Shown piece after piece: positions 1-7,601 of a DNA stretch of 14,132 nucleotides. Position 1 is the stretch's first letter, and every line of letters starts with the position of its first letter. The stretch comes from JALWZX01 sp964506905 (GTDB lineage: Bacteria > Patescibacteriota > WWE3 > 2-01-FULL-39-13). The translations under genes were made by a program, and so were the position numbers. Location: contig CAZDNW010000070.1 of assembly GCA_964506905.1 (NCBI GenBank), positions 1 through 14,132 of the forward strand. The letters run 5' to 3'. A model generated the notes under the pieces. The model made no database searches. It was not told the origin of the DNA and saw only the letters and a list, made by a program, of their open reading frames with translations.

Positions 1-1538
1 ATTATAAACATACTTTCAAAAAGCGGCGGGCTTACTTTACTTCCGCTTACTACTACTCGTATAGGATAAAATACTTCCATTATTTTCCAACCTTTTTCTT
101 CTGCACTATCTTTAACTTTTAATTCAATGTCCTTTAATGATGCTAAACTAAAATCAGAACTATCTAACATTTCTAAAACCCATCGTAAATGGTCTTTAAT
201 TTCGTCTAAATCTTTATATTTTGTTAATAAACTTATAAATTCCTCATTATTTTCATAATCTTTTATAAATAAATTATTCATTGGTAACAAATCCTCAAAT
301 ACTTTTACACGAGGCTTGTTTATTTCAGCAAATAATAATTTTTTGTCTTCATCTAAATCTCTTAACCAATTGAACATATCTATATAATCTTGTTTTGTCC
401 AATGCGTTTCGTATTCTGTAGCACCATGATATTCGTTATCTATACAATAAGTTAGCCAATCGTATAATTTATCTAAAAATTCCTGGTTTGATAATGATTG
501 CATATATTGGCCGTTCATCCATTCTAGCTTTTTTAAATCTAATTTTGGATTTACTGCACTTAAATCTTTTAGGTCAAATGTTTTAACATATTCTTTCCAA
601 TCAAAAATTTCTTTTTCTTCTGGATGGCTCCAGCCTAGTAATGCTATAAAATTTAAAACAGCTTCGGGCAAATATCCTTTTCTTCTATACCAGTCAACAC
701 TAGAATGTCCCTGTCTTTTTGATAATTTGCTTCCATCCATATTATTTATTATTGGTGTATGAACAAAAACTGGCATTTCCCAACCAAAATAATCATATAA
801 TAGCTTATGTTTTGGAAATGAAGTTATCCATTCTGGGCCTCTTATTACATGTGTAATATTCATTAAATGATCATCTATTACGACTGCTAAATGATATGTG
901 GGAAATCCATCGGACTTCACAATAACTTGATCATCAACCAAATTTGAATCAAATTCTATATCTCCTCTAATTAGGTCTTGAACAACTATTGTTTCGTTTT
1001 CTGGAATTTTCATTCTTATTACATAGGGTTTACCAGAATCTAAATTTTTTTGTATTTCTTCTTCAGATAGATATCTGCAATGTTTATCATACATTGGTTG
1101 TTTACCTTCTTTTTGTTGTTTTTTTCGTACTTCATCAAGCCTTTCTTTTGAACAGAAGCAATAATATGCCTTGTCTTCATCAATTAATTTTTGTGCGTAT
1201 CTTTTATAAATGTCCAATCTTTCAGATTGTCTATACGGACCATAATCACCTCCGTGTATTGGACTTTCATCAGGAACTAGCTTGAACCAATTTAATGCTT
1301 CGTATATAACTTCTTCTGCTCCTTCTACAAACCTATTTCTATCTGTATCTTCTATTCTTAATACAAATTGCCCTTTATTTTTTTCTGCCCAAACTTTATC
1401 AATCATTGCTTGATATATTGTTCCTAAATGAGCAAAACCTGTTGGACTAGGTGCTAATCGGGTTCTTACATTATTGTTGGGATTATTGGTTGAATTCCCC
1501 TTAACATTTTTATTGGTGTTTTTTGTTAAATTAGTCAT
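1..1538 (-). CDS. gltX: Glutamyl-tRNA synthetase, 3' end cut by window edge
   Basis: Charges tRNA-Glu (possibly also tRNA-Gln where GlnRS is absent) in the cytoplasm. Translating the minus strand from the ATG at 1538 gives 512 uninterrupted residues with no stop before the edge. Class I signatures are visible: the HIGH-type motif APSPTGFAHLG at about 29-39, RIEDTDR at 61-67, and the KMSKS-type motif SKLSKR at 270-275. Cysteines 127, 129 and 154 lie where many GluRS proteins bind zinc. The C-terminal part KVSPPLFES (about 501-509) matches the end of the anticodon-binding domain, so only a short tail is missing. A 23-residue Asn/Thr/Lys-rich segment precedes the usual family start (VRTRLAPSP). 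No better start codon lies between, and a TATAAT box stands 11 bases upstream of this ATG. Family assignment is secure; the exact N-terminus is less so. Confidence 0.97.
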   Translation of the reverse strand, partial: MTNLTKNTNKNVKGNSTNNPNNNVRTRLAPSPTGFAHLGTIYQAMIDKVWAEKNKGQFVLRIEDTDRNRFVEGAEEVIYEALNWFKLVPDESPIHGGDYGPYRQSERLDIYKRYAQKLIDEDKAYYCFCSKERLDEVRKKQQKEGKQPMYDKHCRYLSEEEIQKNLDSGKPYVIRMKIPENETIVVQDLIRGDIEFDSNLVDDQVIVKSDGFPTYHLAVVIDDHLMNITHVIRGPEWITSFPKHKLLYDYFGWEMPVFVHTPIINNMDGSKLSKRQGHSSVDWYRRKGYLPEAVLNFIALLGWSHPEEKEIFDWKEYVKTFDLKDLSAVNPKLDLKKLEWMNGQYMQSLSNQEFLDKLYDWLTYCIDNEYHGATEYETHWTKQDYIDMFNWLRDLDEDKKLLFAEINKPRVKVFEDLLPMNNLFIKDYENNEEFISLLTKYKDLDEIKDHLRWVLEMLDSSDFSLASLKDIELKVKDSAEEKGWKIMEVFYPIRVVVSGSKVSPPLFESMFI

Positions 1539-1546
1539 AATCTTAA

Positions 1547-1575
1547 TTGATTATACACGATAATACCTTTATACT
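1547..1575 (+). promoter_or_regulatory. Promoter of the 387-residue protein, leaderless type
   Basis: TTGATT (1547-1552), a 17-base spacer and TATACT (1570-1575) match the sigma-70 consensus at 4/6 and 5/6 positions. Only six bases separate the -10 box from the ATG at 1582, so transcription should start at or within a base or two of the start codon. No ribosome-binding site is present. The -35 element overlaps the gltX -10 box on the other strand. Confidence 0.6.
1550..1555 (-). promoter_or_regulatory. Candidate -10 box of gltX
   Basis: A perfect TATAAT on the minus strand, preceded directly by TCGTG, stands 11 bases before the gltX ATG. The best -35 candidate at 17 bases is poor (TTAAGT). 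The implied 5' leader is only about 4-5 bases, and no Shine-Dalgarno sequence is present. It overlaps the -35 region of the divergent promoter for the gene at 1582. Confidence 0.55.
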
Positions 1576-1581
1576 TAATAT

Positions 1582-2745
1582 ATGAATCTTACTGAAACTC
1601 AATCTGCCATTAAGAAGGTTCTTGTACTTGTAATAGCATTAACAGCTTTTTATTACGCGGCAAAGTTTTCTTATTTAGGCGCAAAATCACTTTATTACGC
1701 GATTTTACCACCTGAGGCAGTTGAGCCTGCCGCGTCATTTGGACCATTACCAAGACTTAAAATGAAATCTATAACAATAGAGGGTCAACCATCCTATATT
1801 TTAGACACAATAGATGGAGGATTACCAGCATTTCCAGATAGAATAAATATATATCAAATCATATCACCAGAACCAACATTGCTATCTGAAAGAAATATTA
1901 AACAATTGGCACAGGATTTATATTTTACTGACGATTACACAAAAAATTCTGCGTCAGAATTTGTTTGGATAGATGGTACAAATAACAGATCAATGGTTGC
2001 AAATGCTGTTACTGAAAACTTCACATTAAAAACTCAGCTTGTAACATTAGGAAGTGCATTATCTAATGAACCAACAATTACAGAAGAAGACGCTATTGAT
2101 ATGGTAACTCAATTTATAAAATCAAAAGCTCTTCTAGATGACACAGACTTAAATTCTATGCAAACTACAACTGTGCCAACTAAAATTATTTTAGGAAGTT
2201 TGAAAGAAGAAAAACTAGACCCGGGGCAGGTAAAGATGATGAAAGTTGATATAAATAGGTACTTAAATATATACAAAAAGCGTGGCAGAAAAAATGAGCT
2301 TGTGGAATCATATCCTATACTGGGGCCGAATCCTAAAAATTCGTTGGTAAGTTTTTTTGTTACTAACCAAGAAGATGTCTATAAATTTCCAATAATCAAT
2401 TATACTTATTGGAAGTTTGATCGTGAAAATCCTTCTGACTATTATTTATCTAATATTGCAAATGTATGGAACACAATAACACAAGGTAATGGGGTTATAG
2501 CTTACATAAAGCCGAGTAATAGCGATTACTATGATTATATAAATAATGTTGAGGTTACAAGAATTGAAATTAGAGATATTTATCTTGCTTATTATGAACC
2601 AGAGGAATATTCTGAAGACACAAAGTTTTTACAACCTATTTATGTATTTGAAGGTAAATTTGCTCAACCAAATATGGGTCCTAATGACGAATTAGGAGAT
2701 ATTGTTATATATTATCCAGCGGTTCGTGGTGATTGGGTACAGTAA
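1582..2745 (+). CDS. Conserved anchored/exported protein, function unknown
   Basis: A 387-residue protein. After a short charged N-terminus, residues about 12-28 (VLVLVIALTAFYYAAKF) form one hydrophobic segment, which suggests an uncleaved signal anchor with the rest outside the cytoplasm. A Pro-rich linker follows (LPPEAVEPAASFGPLPRLK, about 42-60), then a region rich in Tyr, Asn, Ile and Asp with no cysteine and no enzyme motif I recognise. The linker plus a GGLPAFP segment near 79-85 resembles an uncharacterised family I recall from Candidate Phyla Radiation genomes; that is memory, not a search. It is divergent from gltX, with a strong promoter ending six bases from the ATG. It converges on the AI-2E-family gene with a 47-base gap. 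Coding is well supported; function is unknown. Confidence 0.88.
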   Translation: MNLTETQSAIKKVLVLVIALTAFYYAAKFSYLGAKSLYYAILPPEAVEPAASFGPLPRLKMKSITIEGQPSYILDTIDGGLPAFPDRINIYQIISPEPTLLSERNIKQLAQDLYFTDDYTKNSASEFVWIDGTNNRSMVANAVTENFTLKTQLVTLGSALSNEPTITEEDAIDMVTQFIKSKALLDDTDLNSMQTTTVPTKIILGSLKEEKLDPGQVKMMKVDINRYLNIYKKRGRKNELVESYPILGPNPKNSLVSFFVTNQEDVYKFPIINYTYWKFDRENPSDYYLSNIANVWNTITQGNGVIAYIKPSNSDYYDYINNVEVTRIEIRDIYLAYYEPEEYSEDTKFLQPIYVFEGKFAQPNMGPNDELGDIVIYYPAVRGDWVQ

Positions 2746-2752
2746 AATAAAT

Positions 2753-2768
2753 GAATAGCACCCTATTC
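2753..2768. terminator. Weak hairpin between convergent genes
   Basis: GAATAG and CTATTC form a 6-bp stem around a 4-base CACC loop in the 47-base gap between two convergent genes. The position suits a bidirectional terminator, but the stem is AT-rich and has no T tract, so it may not terminate well. Confidence 0.25.
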
Positions 2769-2792
2769 TCATCATGTTACAGTCTTATCTAT

Positions 2793-3884
2793 TTAATCTT
2801 CATCAGGTCCTAAAGTAACCTCTTCTTTAAAAAGGTTTAATTTACGAAGTATGTTCTCTCTTTTTCCTTTTTGAACGCCAAATCTTTCGAAATATTGAAT
2901 ATCAAGATTTAATAAATATTTAATAACTTCAAAAAATACAATTGTTGTTGGAATCGCAATTAATACTCCAATAACTCCCATCAGTTTAGAACCTATTAAT
3001 AAAATAATAATTGTAAACAATGGATTAAAACCAACTGACTTTTGCATAACTTTAGGAACTATCAAGTTATTTTCTAATTGTTGAATAAGTATGTACAAAC
3101 CGATTACTGCAAAACCCATTAACGGTGAAATACTAAACCCGATTATTGCCGCTGGAATTACAGCAGTGATTGGCCCGATAATCGGTATTATTTCTAGTAA
3201 TCCAGCAAGTACTGCCAAAGCTAGTGCGTAATCTATCCCCAATATAGTCAACCCAATATAAGTAGCGGTACCAATTATAAACATCAAAAATGCTTGTGCC
3301 CTTAACCATGATCCAAGTTGAACTTCAATAGTTCTTACTAACTCGCGTAAATCTGATTTTTTATTTTTAGGTGCAAATGATAACGCAAATTCTCTGAACG
3401 AATCAAAATCTATTAGCAAATAAACTGTAAAGGCCAAAAGCACAACAATTGATAATGCGCTTGAAAACGCACCCATTGTTGCTGTTACAACATTGCCAGA
3501 TGCTTGGCTAATTTGCTGAAATAATGCATCATTAAACCTTTTGGCATACTCTTCAGCACCAGGCATATTAAATAGTGAATCAATATATATAGGTAAATTT
3601 TGTATCAAAACTTTTGTTTGAACAATTAATGGAGATATTGCAAAACTAGCTAACCCTAGGATTACACCCAAAAACAAGAATATTATTAAAAATACCGCTA
3701 ACGCATGAGGCACTTTTTTTCTTGTAAACCACTTTACTGCTGGTTCAAGAGCCAAAGCTAAAATAATTGCAATAAATAGTGTAATTATAACCCCTTTTAT
3801 TAACCACAATACCCAGAAAACAAATAAAATTACGAAAAATATAATTATACTTTTTGTTGATATTACGATATTTTTATCACTCAT
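2793..3884 (-). CDS. AI-2E family transporter (PerM/UPF0118-like membrane protein)
   Basis: A 363-residue polytopic inner-membrane protein. Hydrophobic pairs lie at about 12-50, 60-85, 143-160 and 198-225, with further helices at 238-270 and 290-325. Family hallmarks are the GLLEIIPIIGP segment (about 228-238) and QQLENNLIVPKVM (about 268-280). The family name comes from autoinducer-2 export by TqsA; other members take part in sodium or pH homeostasis or are uncharacterised, so the substrate here is unknown. Its ATG lies inside the end of miaA: the two genes share eight bases (ATGAGTGA), pointing to co-transcription and coupled translation. The acidic C-terminal tail (about 354-363) is cytoplasmic if the usual topology holds. 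It is the last gene of the miaB-miaA cluster. Confidence 0.92.
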   Translation of the reverse strand: MSDKNIVISTKSIIIFFVILFVFWVLWLIKGVIITLFIAIILALALEPAVKWFTRKKVPHALAVFLIIFLFLGVILGLASFAISPLIVQTKVLIQNLPIYIDSLFNMPGAEEYAKRFNDALFQQISQASGNVVTATMGAFSSALSIVVLLAFTVYLLIDFDSFREFALSFAPKNKKSDLRELVRTIEVQLGSWLRAQAFLMFIIGTATYIGLTILGIDYALALAVLAGLLEIIPIIGPITAVIPAAIIGFSISPLMGFAVIGLYILIQQLENNLIVPKVMQKSVGFNPLFTIIILLIGSKLMGVIGVLIAIPTTIVFFEVIKYLLNLDIQYFERFGVQKGKRENILRKLNLFKEEVTLGPDED

Positions 3885-4833
3885 GATTATACTTAGATTG
3901 TATCAGATTTAACACTTCTCTGTAATAGTTTTTATCAGTGGTATCAAAAATTTTGGCATCATCATATTTCTTAAACCATGTTTCTTGTCGTCTAATATAT
4001 TTGTGTAGATCATATTTTGCTTTTTGTTTTGCATTCTCTTCTATTTCTTTTTGTGCGAGGAATTCAACCGCACTTCTATAAACCAACCCGCTTAACTTAT
4101 CAATTTCACCATACTTGTTCATTAAAAACTTAGTTTCTTCTATAAGACCACCTTTCCAAATTTCATCTAACCATAAATCAACCCGATTATATAAATCATT
4201 TCTGGAAGCCGTTAAACCTATATGTATAAACTCAAAATTATCAACCAACTTGCTCTTTACTTCTTTTTGTTTGTAAGATTTTATATTAGAAAACGAGCTT
4301 GCAATTTCTATTGCTCGAATTATTCTATTTCTGTTATCCTTATCAACCTTTTCTGCTAATTTTTTGTTAGAACGCTTTAATATTACATACAGTTCTTCTG
4401 TACTTTTTAGGTTTAATTGTTTTCTAAGTTCTTGATCTGGTTCTACTCCAGACATTGGCGACCTGCCAGTGACAACATCTAAATAAAATCCTGTCCCTCC
4501 AACTAAAAATATAGTTTTGTTTTTTAAGTTTTCAACTTCAATTACATCTGATGCGTATTTATAAAAATCATAAGCAGAAAAATATTCGTTAGGAAAAACA
4601 ATATCATACCCATATATATCTACACCATCAATTTCCCATTTACCATCTAGTTTAGTTATTTTATAGTTGGTTTTAATTGGCACTTTACCGGTGCCAATAT
4701 CCATTTCTTTATAAACCTGCCTTGAATCTGCAGAAATTATTACTCCATTAAGGGCTTTAGAAAGTTTTAATGCTAAAGAGGTTTTACCTGAAGAGGTAGG
4801 CCCGAATATGACAAAAACGGGTGGTTTCCTCAT
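3877..4833 (-). CDS. miaA: tRNA dimethylallyltransferase
   Basis: Transfers the dimethylallyl group of DMAPP to N6 of A37 in tRNAs reading UNN codons, giving i6A37, the substrate of MiaB encoded just upstream. The 318 residues are normal for the family. Visible motifs are the P-loop GPTSSGKT (11-18), the ADSRQVYKEMDIGTGK segment (35-50) that contacts the target adenine and substrate, GGTGFYLD (112-119), DNRNRIIRAIE (166-176), and a C-terminal RRQETWFKK. It follows miaB after about 50 bases and overlaps the AI-2E-family gene by eight bases. The stop is TGA, which shows UGA is not reassigned. No Shine-Dalgarno sequence precedes the ATG; a possible promoter ends six bases before it. Confidence 0.97.
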   Translation of the reverse strand: MRKPPVFVIFGPTSSGKTSLALKLSKALNGVIISADSRQVYKEMDIGTGKVPIKTNYKITKLDGKWEIDGVDIYGYDIVFPNEYFSAYDFYKYASDVIEVENLKNKTIFLVGGTGFYLDVVTGRSPMSGVEPDQELRKQLNLKSTEELYVILKRSNKKLAEKVDKDNRNRIIRAIEIASSFSNIKSYKQKEVKSKLVDNFEFIHIGLTASRNDLYNRVDLWLDEIWKGGLIEETKFLMNKYGEIDKLSGLVYRSAVEFLAQKEIEENAKQKAKYDLHKYIRRQETWFKKYDDAKIFDTTDKNYYREVLNLIQSKYNHE

Positions 4834-4839
4834 AATTTA

Positions 4840-4867
4840 AATGTAACACATAATATATTTTCGGCAA
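4840..4867 (-). promoter_or_regulatory. Possible internal promoter for miaA
   Basis: On the minus strand, TTGCCG (4862-4867), a 16-base spacer and TACATT (4840-4845) lie six bases from the miaA ATG. Each box matches consensus at 4/6 positions. The spacing to the ATG equals that seen at 1582 and 12471. It could give miaA a leaderless transcript of its own besides read-through from miaB. Confidence 0.35.
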
Positions 4868-4882
4868 ATACACTTACTTTTA

Positions 4883-6109
4883 TTAACTTGGTTTATTTTC
4901 ATTAAAAACTTTTGTTATATATGCATGTCGTCTTTTTTTCTCTTTTAGTGGTACATCGTCTTTCATTTTTCTTTCTGCAATAGTTCCTTCTCGCGGGGAA
5001 TACATTGCAATATACGCTACACTAAACTTTATTTCTTTTATAAGTTCTACAGTTTTCATAAATTGATCTTCGGTTTCAGAAGGAAACCCTACTATAATAT
5101 CTGTACCAAATTTCATGTCCGGCACAACCTTTCGTATATCAGCGATTAAATTTTTAAATTCTTCAACAGTATGACGGCGATTCATTTTCTTTAATATTTC
5201 GTTATCTCCACTTTGCACTGCTATATGTAAATATTTATCAATTTTAGGTAAAGCCAATGTTTCTACTAAATCTTGAGTGAAATCAAATGGGTTTGATGAA
5301 ATGAAATTAATTTTCTCAACACCATCAATTGAATGTACATCTCTTAATAATTGAGCAAACGGAATCTTATGTTTTGAACCTGCTCTTAATTCAAATTTCG
5401 TTTTGTGATCTAACCCCCAAGAATTTACATTTTGACCAACAAGCATTATGTTTTTATAACCTTTTTCTACAAGGTGATTTATTTCGTCTAAAATATCGTT
5501 TTTACCTCTACTTATTTCTTTACCCCTAGAATATGGCACAACACAATAAGTGCAAAAATTATCACATCCAGTTGAAATATTTACATAAGCCCATTCCGTT
5601 TCATTATCTAATTCTGGATTATATTTAACATCATCAACTAATCTGTTTAAATTAAGTGCCTTAGCTGTCCACTCATCTACTAAACCTTCTTTTACAAGTA
5701 TATTTGGAATTCTATATTCTTCTTCGGGAGCTAATAAATAATCAGCCCAAGATAATTTTTTCTCTAATTTATTTAGTATGATTCTTTGCCTTTCCCCTTT
5801 TGCACTTCCAATCATACAACCTGTTACAAAAACAATTGGTCTTTTTGTTTTACCACTAGTTTTCTGTTCTTCAGCTTTTTGTTTTTTTGAAAGTTTTTGG
5901 GAATTTTTAGGAAACTTAACACCCCACCCATAAATTTTATCTTCTGCCTTTTGTCTAACAGAACAAGTATTGATAATAACTATATCTGCGTCAAAATATT
6001 GATTAGTTTTTTCAAAACCCAATGCTTCTAAAACACCAGCCATTATCTGACTATCTTTAATATTTGCTTGGCATCCGTATGTTTGAATATAATACTTTTT
6101 TGAATTCAT
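4883..6109 (-). CDS. miaB: tRNA i6A37 methylthiotransferase, lacking the TRAM domain
   Basis: A radical SAM enzyme adding a methylthio group to C2 of i6A37. I start at the ATG at 6109 (408 residues), because the protein then opens with the family sequence MNSKKYYIQTYGCQAN and a TATTAT box lies eight bases upstream; an in-frame GTG at 6172 would add 21 unlike residues. The N-terminal UPF0004 domain has three cluster-binding cysteines (C13 in YGCQAN, C49 in NTCSVR, C98 in GCM), with a Lys/Gln-rich insert before the third. The radical SAM CxxxCxxC is GCDNFCTYC (C182, C186, C189). The family usually ends with a tRNA-binding TRAM domain of about 60-70 residues. This protein stops right after the SAM domain (VFNENKPS), and the 50-base gap to miaA cannot hold one. 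MiaB rather than MtaB or RimO is supported by the adjacent miaA. Confidence 0.95.
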   Translation of the reverse strand: MNSKKYYIQTYGCQANIKDSQIMAGVLEALGFEKTNQYFDADIVIINTCSVRQKAEDKIYGWGVKFPKNSQKLSKKQKAEEQKTSGKTKRPIVFVTGCMIGSAKGERQRIILNKLEKKLSWADYLLAPEEEYRIPNILVKEGLVDEWTAKALNLNRLVDDVKYNPELDNETEWAYVNISTGCDNFCTYCVVPYSRGKEISRGKNDILDEINHLVEKGYKNIMLVGQNVNSWGLDHKTKFELRAGSKHKIPFAQLLRDVHSIDGVEKINFISSNPFDFTQDLVETLALPKIDKYLHIAVQSGDNEILKKMNRRHTVEEFKNLIADIRKVVPDMKFGTDIIVGFPSETEDQFMKTVELIKEIKFSVAYIAMYSPREGTIAERKMKDDVPLKEKKRRHAYITKVFNENKPS

Positions 6110-6117
6110 AGTTATAA

Positions 6118-6145
6118 ATAATACACGACTAATAAAATCAAACAA
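6118..6145 (-). promoter_or_regulatory. Candidate miaB promoter
   Basis: Minus-strand TATTAT (6118-6123) is preceded directly by TCGTG, as at gltX, and lies eight bases from the preferred ATG at 6109. A weak TTGTTT (6140-6145) sits 16 bases upstream. No Shine-Dalgarno sequence is seen. If real, the transcript starts at or next to the ATG, which would exclude the longer GTG-start reading. Confidence 0.4.
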
Positions 6146-6154
6146 ACTCTTTTC

Positions 6155-6183
6155 TTGACACACAGATATCACTTAAGTACGCT
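6155..6183 (+). promoter_or_regulatory. Candidate promoter of the CcdA-thioredoxin gene
   Basis: A perfect TTGACA (6155-6160) is followed after 17 bases by TACGCT (6178-6183), which keeps only the first two and the last base of the -10 consensus. Predicted transcription starts about 30 bases before the ATG at 6219. An AAGG (6206-6209) nine bases before the ATG could be a weak ribosome-binding site. Confidence 0.35.
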
Positions 6184-6218
6184 ATTAGTATGCCCAAATC
6201 GTATTAAGGCAATTAATT

Positions 6219-7511
6219 ATGATATTACTTTATTTATTTACTTTTTTGGCTGGATTAACAACCATTTTATCACCATGTATATGGCCAATATTACCAATCA
6301 TATTTATCACTGCATCAGGCGGTAAGAAAAAGCCAATCGGCATTGCAATTGGTGTATCAATAAGTTTTGCCATATTAACATTATTAGTATCATATTTATT
6401 AAAAATATTTAGCTTTGATCCAATCATATTTAGATATATTGCAGTAGCAATTTTATTATTTCTAGGAATCTCACTAATTGTCCCCAAAATTATGGCGTGG
6501 TTTGAATCTGGTGTTAGCAAACTGAGTTCAAAATTTTCACATTATACAAATAGCAATTCAGAAGGTTTATGGGCGGGATTAGTTACAGGTTTAGCATTAG
6601 GAGTTGTTTGGACACCATGTGCAGGTCCAATACTTGCAACTATTGCAACACTTGCATCAACGCAAATTTTAAACACAACGATATTTATAATGATAGGTGC
6701 GTTTACATTGGGATTAGCAATTCCATTATTCTTGCTTGCATTATTTGGAAATAAAATAACAAACAAAACAAAATCAATTTCAAAGCACACAGGACAAATC
6801 CAAAAGGTATTTGGTGTAATTATAGTTTTGATTTCAATTTCTATTGCAACTAATTTCGATTTAATATTGCAATCACAAATATATAAGATATTTCCACAAC
6901 TGTCAGAAGTTACTCGTGTTATAGAAAATAATAAGATAGTAGAAAAAGAACTAGAAGAAATACATAAAACTCTAAACGAAGAAGAACAATCCGTTGTATG
7001 TAGAGCCGATCAAGGAAGATGTGAGGCAACCAATAAAGATTTAGTATCTTCTGGTAAACCATTAGAGGTTGGTAATAAAGCACCAGAACTAACAGGGCTT
7101 ACAGAATGGCTAAATACCGATAAAGAATATTCATTAAATGATTTAAACGGCAAGGTTGTCGTTTTAGAATTTTGGTCAATGGATTGTGTTAACTGTGTCG
7201 ATGTAATTCCACATTTAAAAAAGTATAAAGCGATGTATTCTGATGATGGTTTAGTTGTATTGGGAATTCATACACCAGAATTTAAACCAGAAAAAAACAG
7301 CAACCGACTTAAAAATGCAATTCGAAGATACAAGATTGATTACCCAGTAGGAGTTGATAATGACTATAAAGTATGGAAAACCTACAAAAACAAATACTGG
7401 CCTACCATATATGTAATAGGAAAAGATGGCACGATTGTATATAAACATGAGGGGCGGGATAATTACAATCAACTTCAAACTCAAATTGAAAAAGCACTAC
7501 ATCAACTATAA
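6219..7511 (+). CDS. CcdA-type membrane reductant conduit fused to DipZ-like thioredoxin domain
   Basis: A 430-residue fusion predicted to carry electrons from cytoplasmic thioredoxin across the membrane to an extracytoplasmic thioredoxin fold. Residues 1-215 are a six-helix CcdA/DsbD-type domain with the paired signatures LSPCIWPILP (C20) and WTPCAGPILA (C134), the redox cysteines of this family. A linker with an acidic helix and two more cysteines (C261, C268) follows. Residues about 284-430 are TlpA/DipZ-like thioredoxin: EFWSMDCVNCVDVIPHL carries the C323-x-x-C326 active site, GIHTPEF is typical of the DipZ branch, and WPT (394-396) supplies the cis-proline. The N-terminal helix runs straight to the SPC motif, so no separate signal peptide is needed. 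Divergent from miaB and convergent with a four-Cys exported protein that could be a substrate (inference). Confidence 0.93.
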   Translation: MILLYLFTFLAGLTTILSPCIWPILPIIFITASGGKKKPIGIAIGVSISFAILTLLVSYLLKIFSFDPIIFRYIAVAILLFLGISLIVPKIMAWFESGVSKLSSKFSHYTNSNSEGLWAGLVTGLALGVVWTPCAGPILATIATLASTQILNTTIFIMIGAFTLGLAIPLFLLALFGNKITNKTKSISKHTGQIQKVFGVIIVLISISIATNFDLILQSQIYKIFPQLSEVTRVIENNKIVEKELEEIHKTLNEEEQSVVCRADQGRCEATNKDLVSSGKPLEVGNKAPELTGLTEWLNTDKEYSLNDLNGKVVVLEFWSMDCVNCVDVIPHLKKYKAMYSDDGLVVLGIHTPEFKPEKNSNRLKNAIRRYKIDYPVGVDNDYKVWKTYKNKYWPTIYVIGKDGTIVYKHEGRDNYNQLQTQIEKALHQL

Positions 7512-7544
7512 GCAAATATAAGCAGATTGCATATGGGAATTTAA

Positions 7545-7574
7545 AACGGGCGTGGTTATACAACCACGCCCGTT
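7545..7574. terminator. Strong bidirectional terminator hairpin
   Basis: A perfect 13-bp GC-rich stem (AACGGGCGTGGTT at 7545-7557 and its complement at 7562-7574) closes a 4-base loop between two convergent genes. T content after the stem is modest on both strands (CTGCTTATTT on plus, TTAAATTCCC on minus). It is the most GC-rich stretch of this intergenic region and is well placed to stop both the CcdA-thioredoxin transcript and that of the exported protein. Confidence 0.8.
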
Positions 7575-7601
7575 CTGCTTATTTACCAACAAAAACTATA
7601 A

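Noticed and set aside
989..1285. Open plus-strand frame of 98 codons
   Set aside because: It is antisense to the conserved GluRS catalytic domain, and its product is a Phe/Leu/Val-rich shadow with no motif.
6110..6172. GTG start adding 21 residues to MiaB
   Set aside because: The added residues do not resemble MiaB, the ATG at 6109 opens the family N-terminus, and a TATTAT box lies within the added stretch.
6230..6790. Overlapping open frames on minus and in a third plus frame within the CcdA domain
   Set aside because: They are shadows of the transmembrane coding region; the + frame with CcdA and thioredoxin motifs is the real gene.
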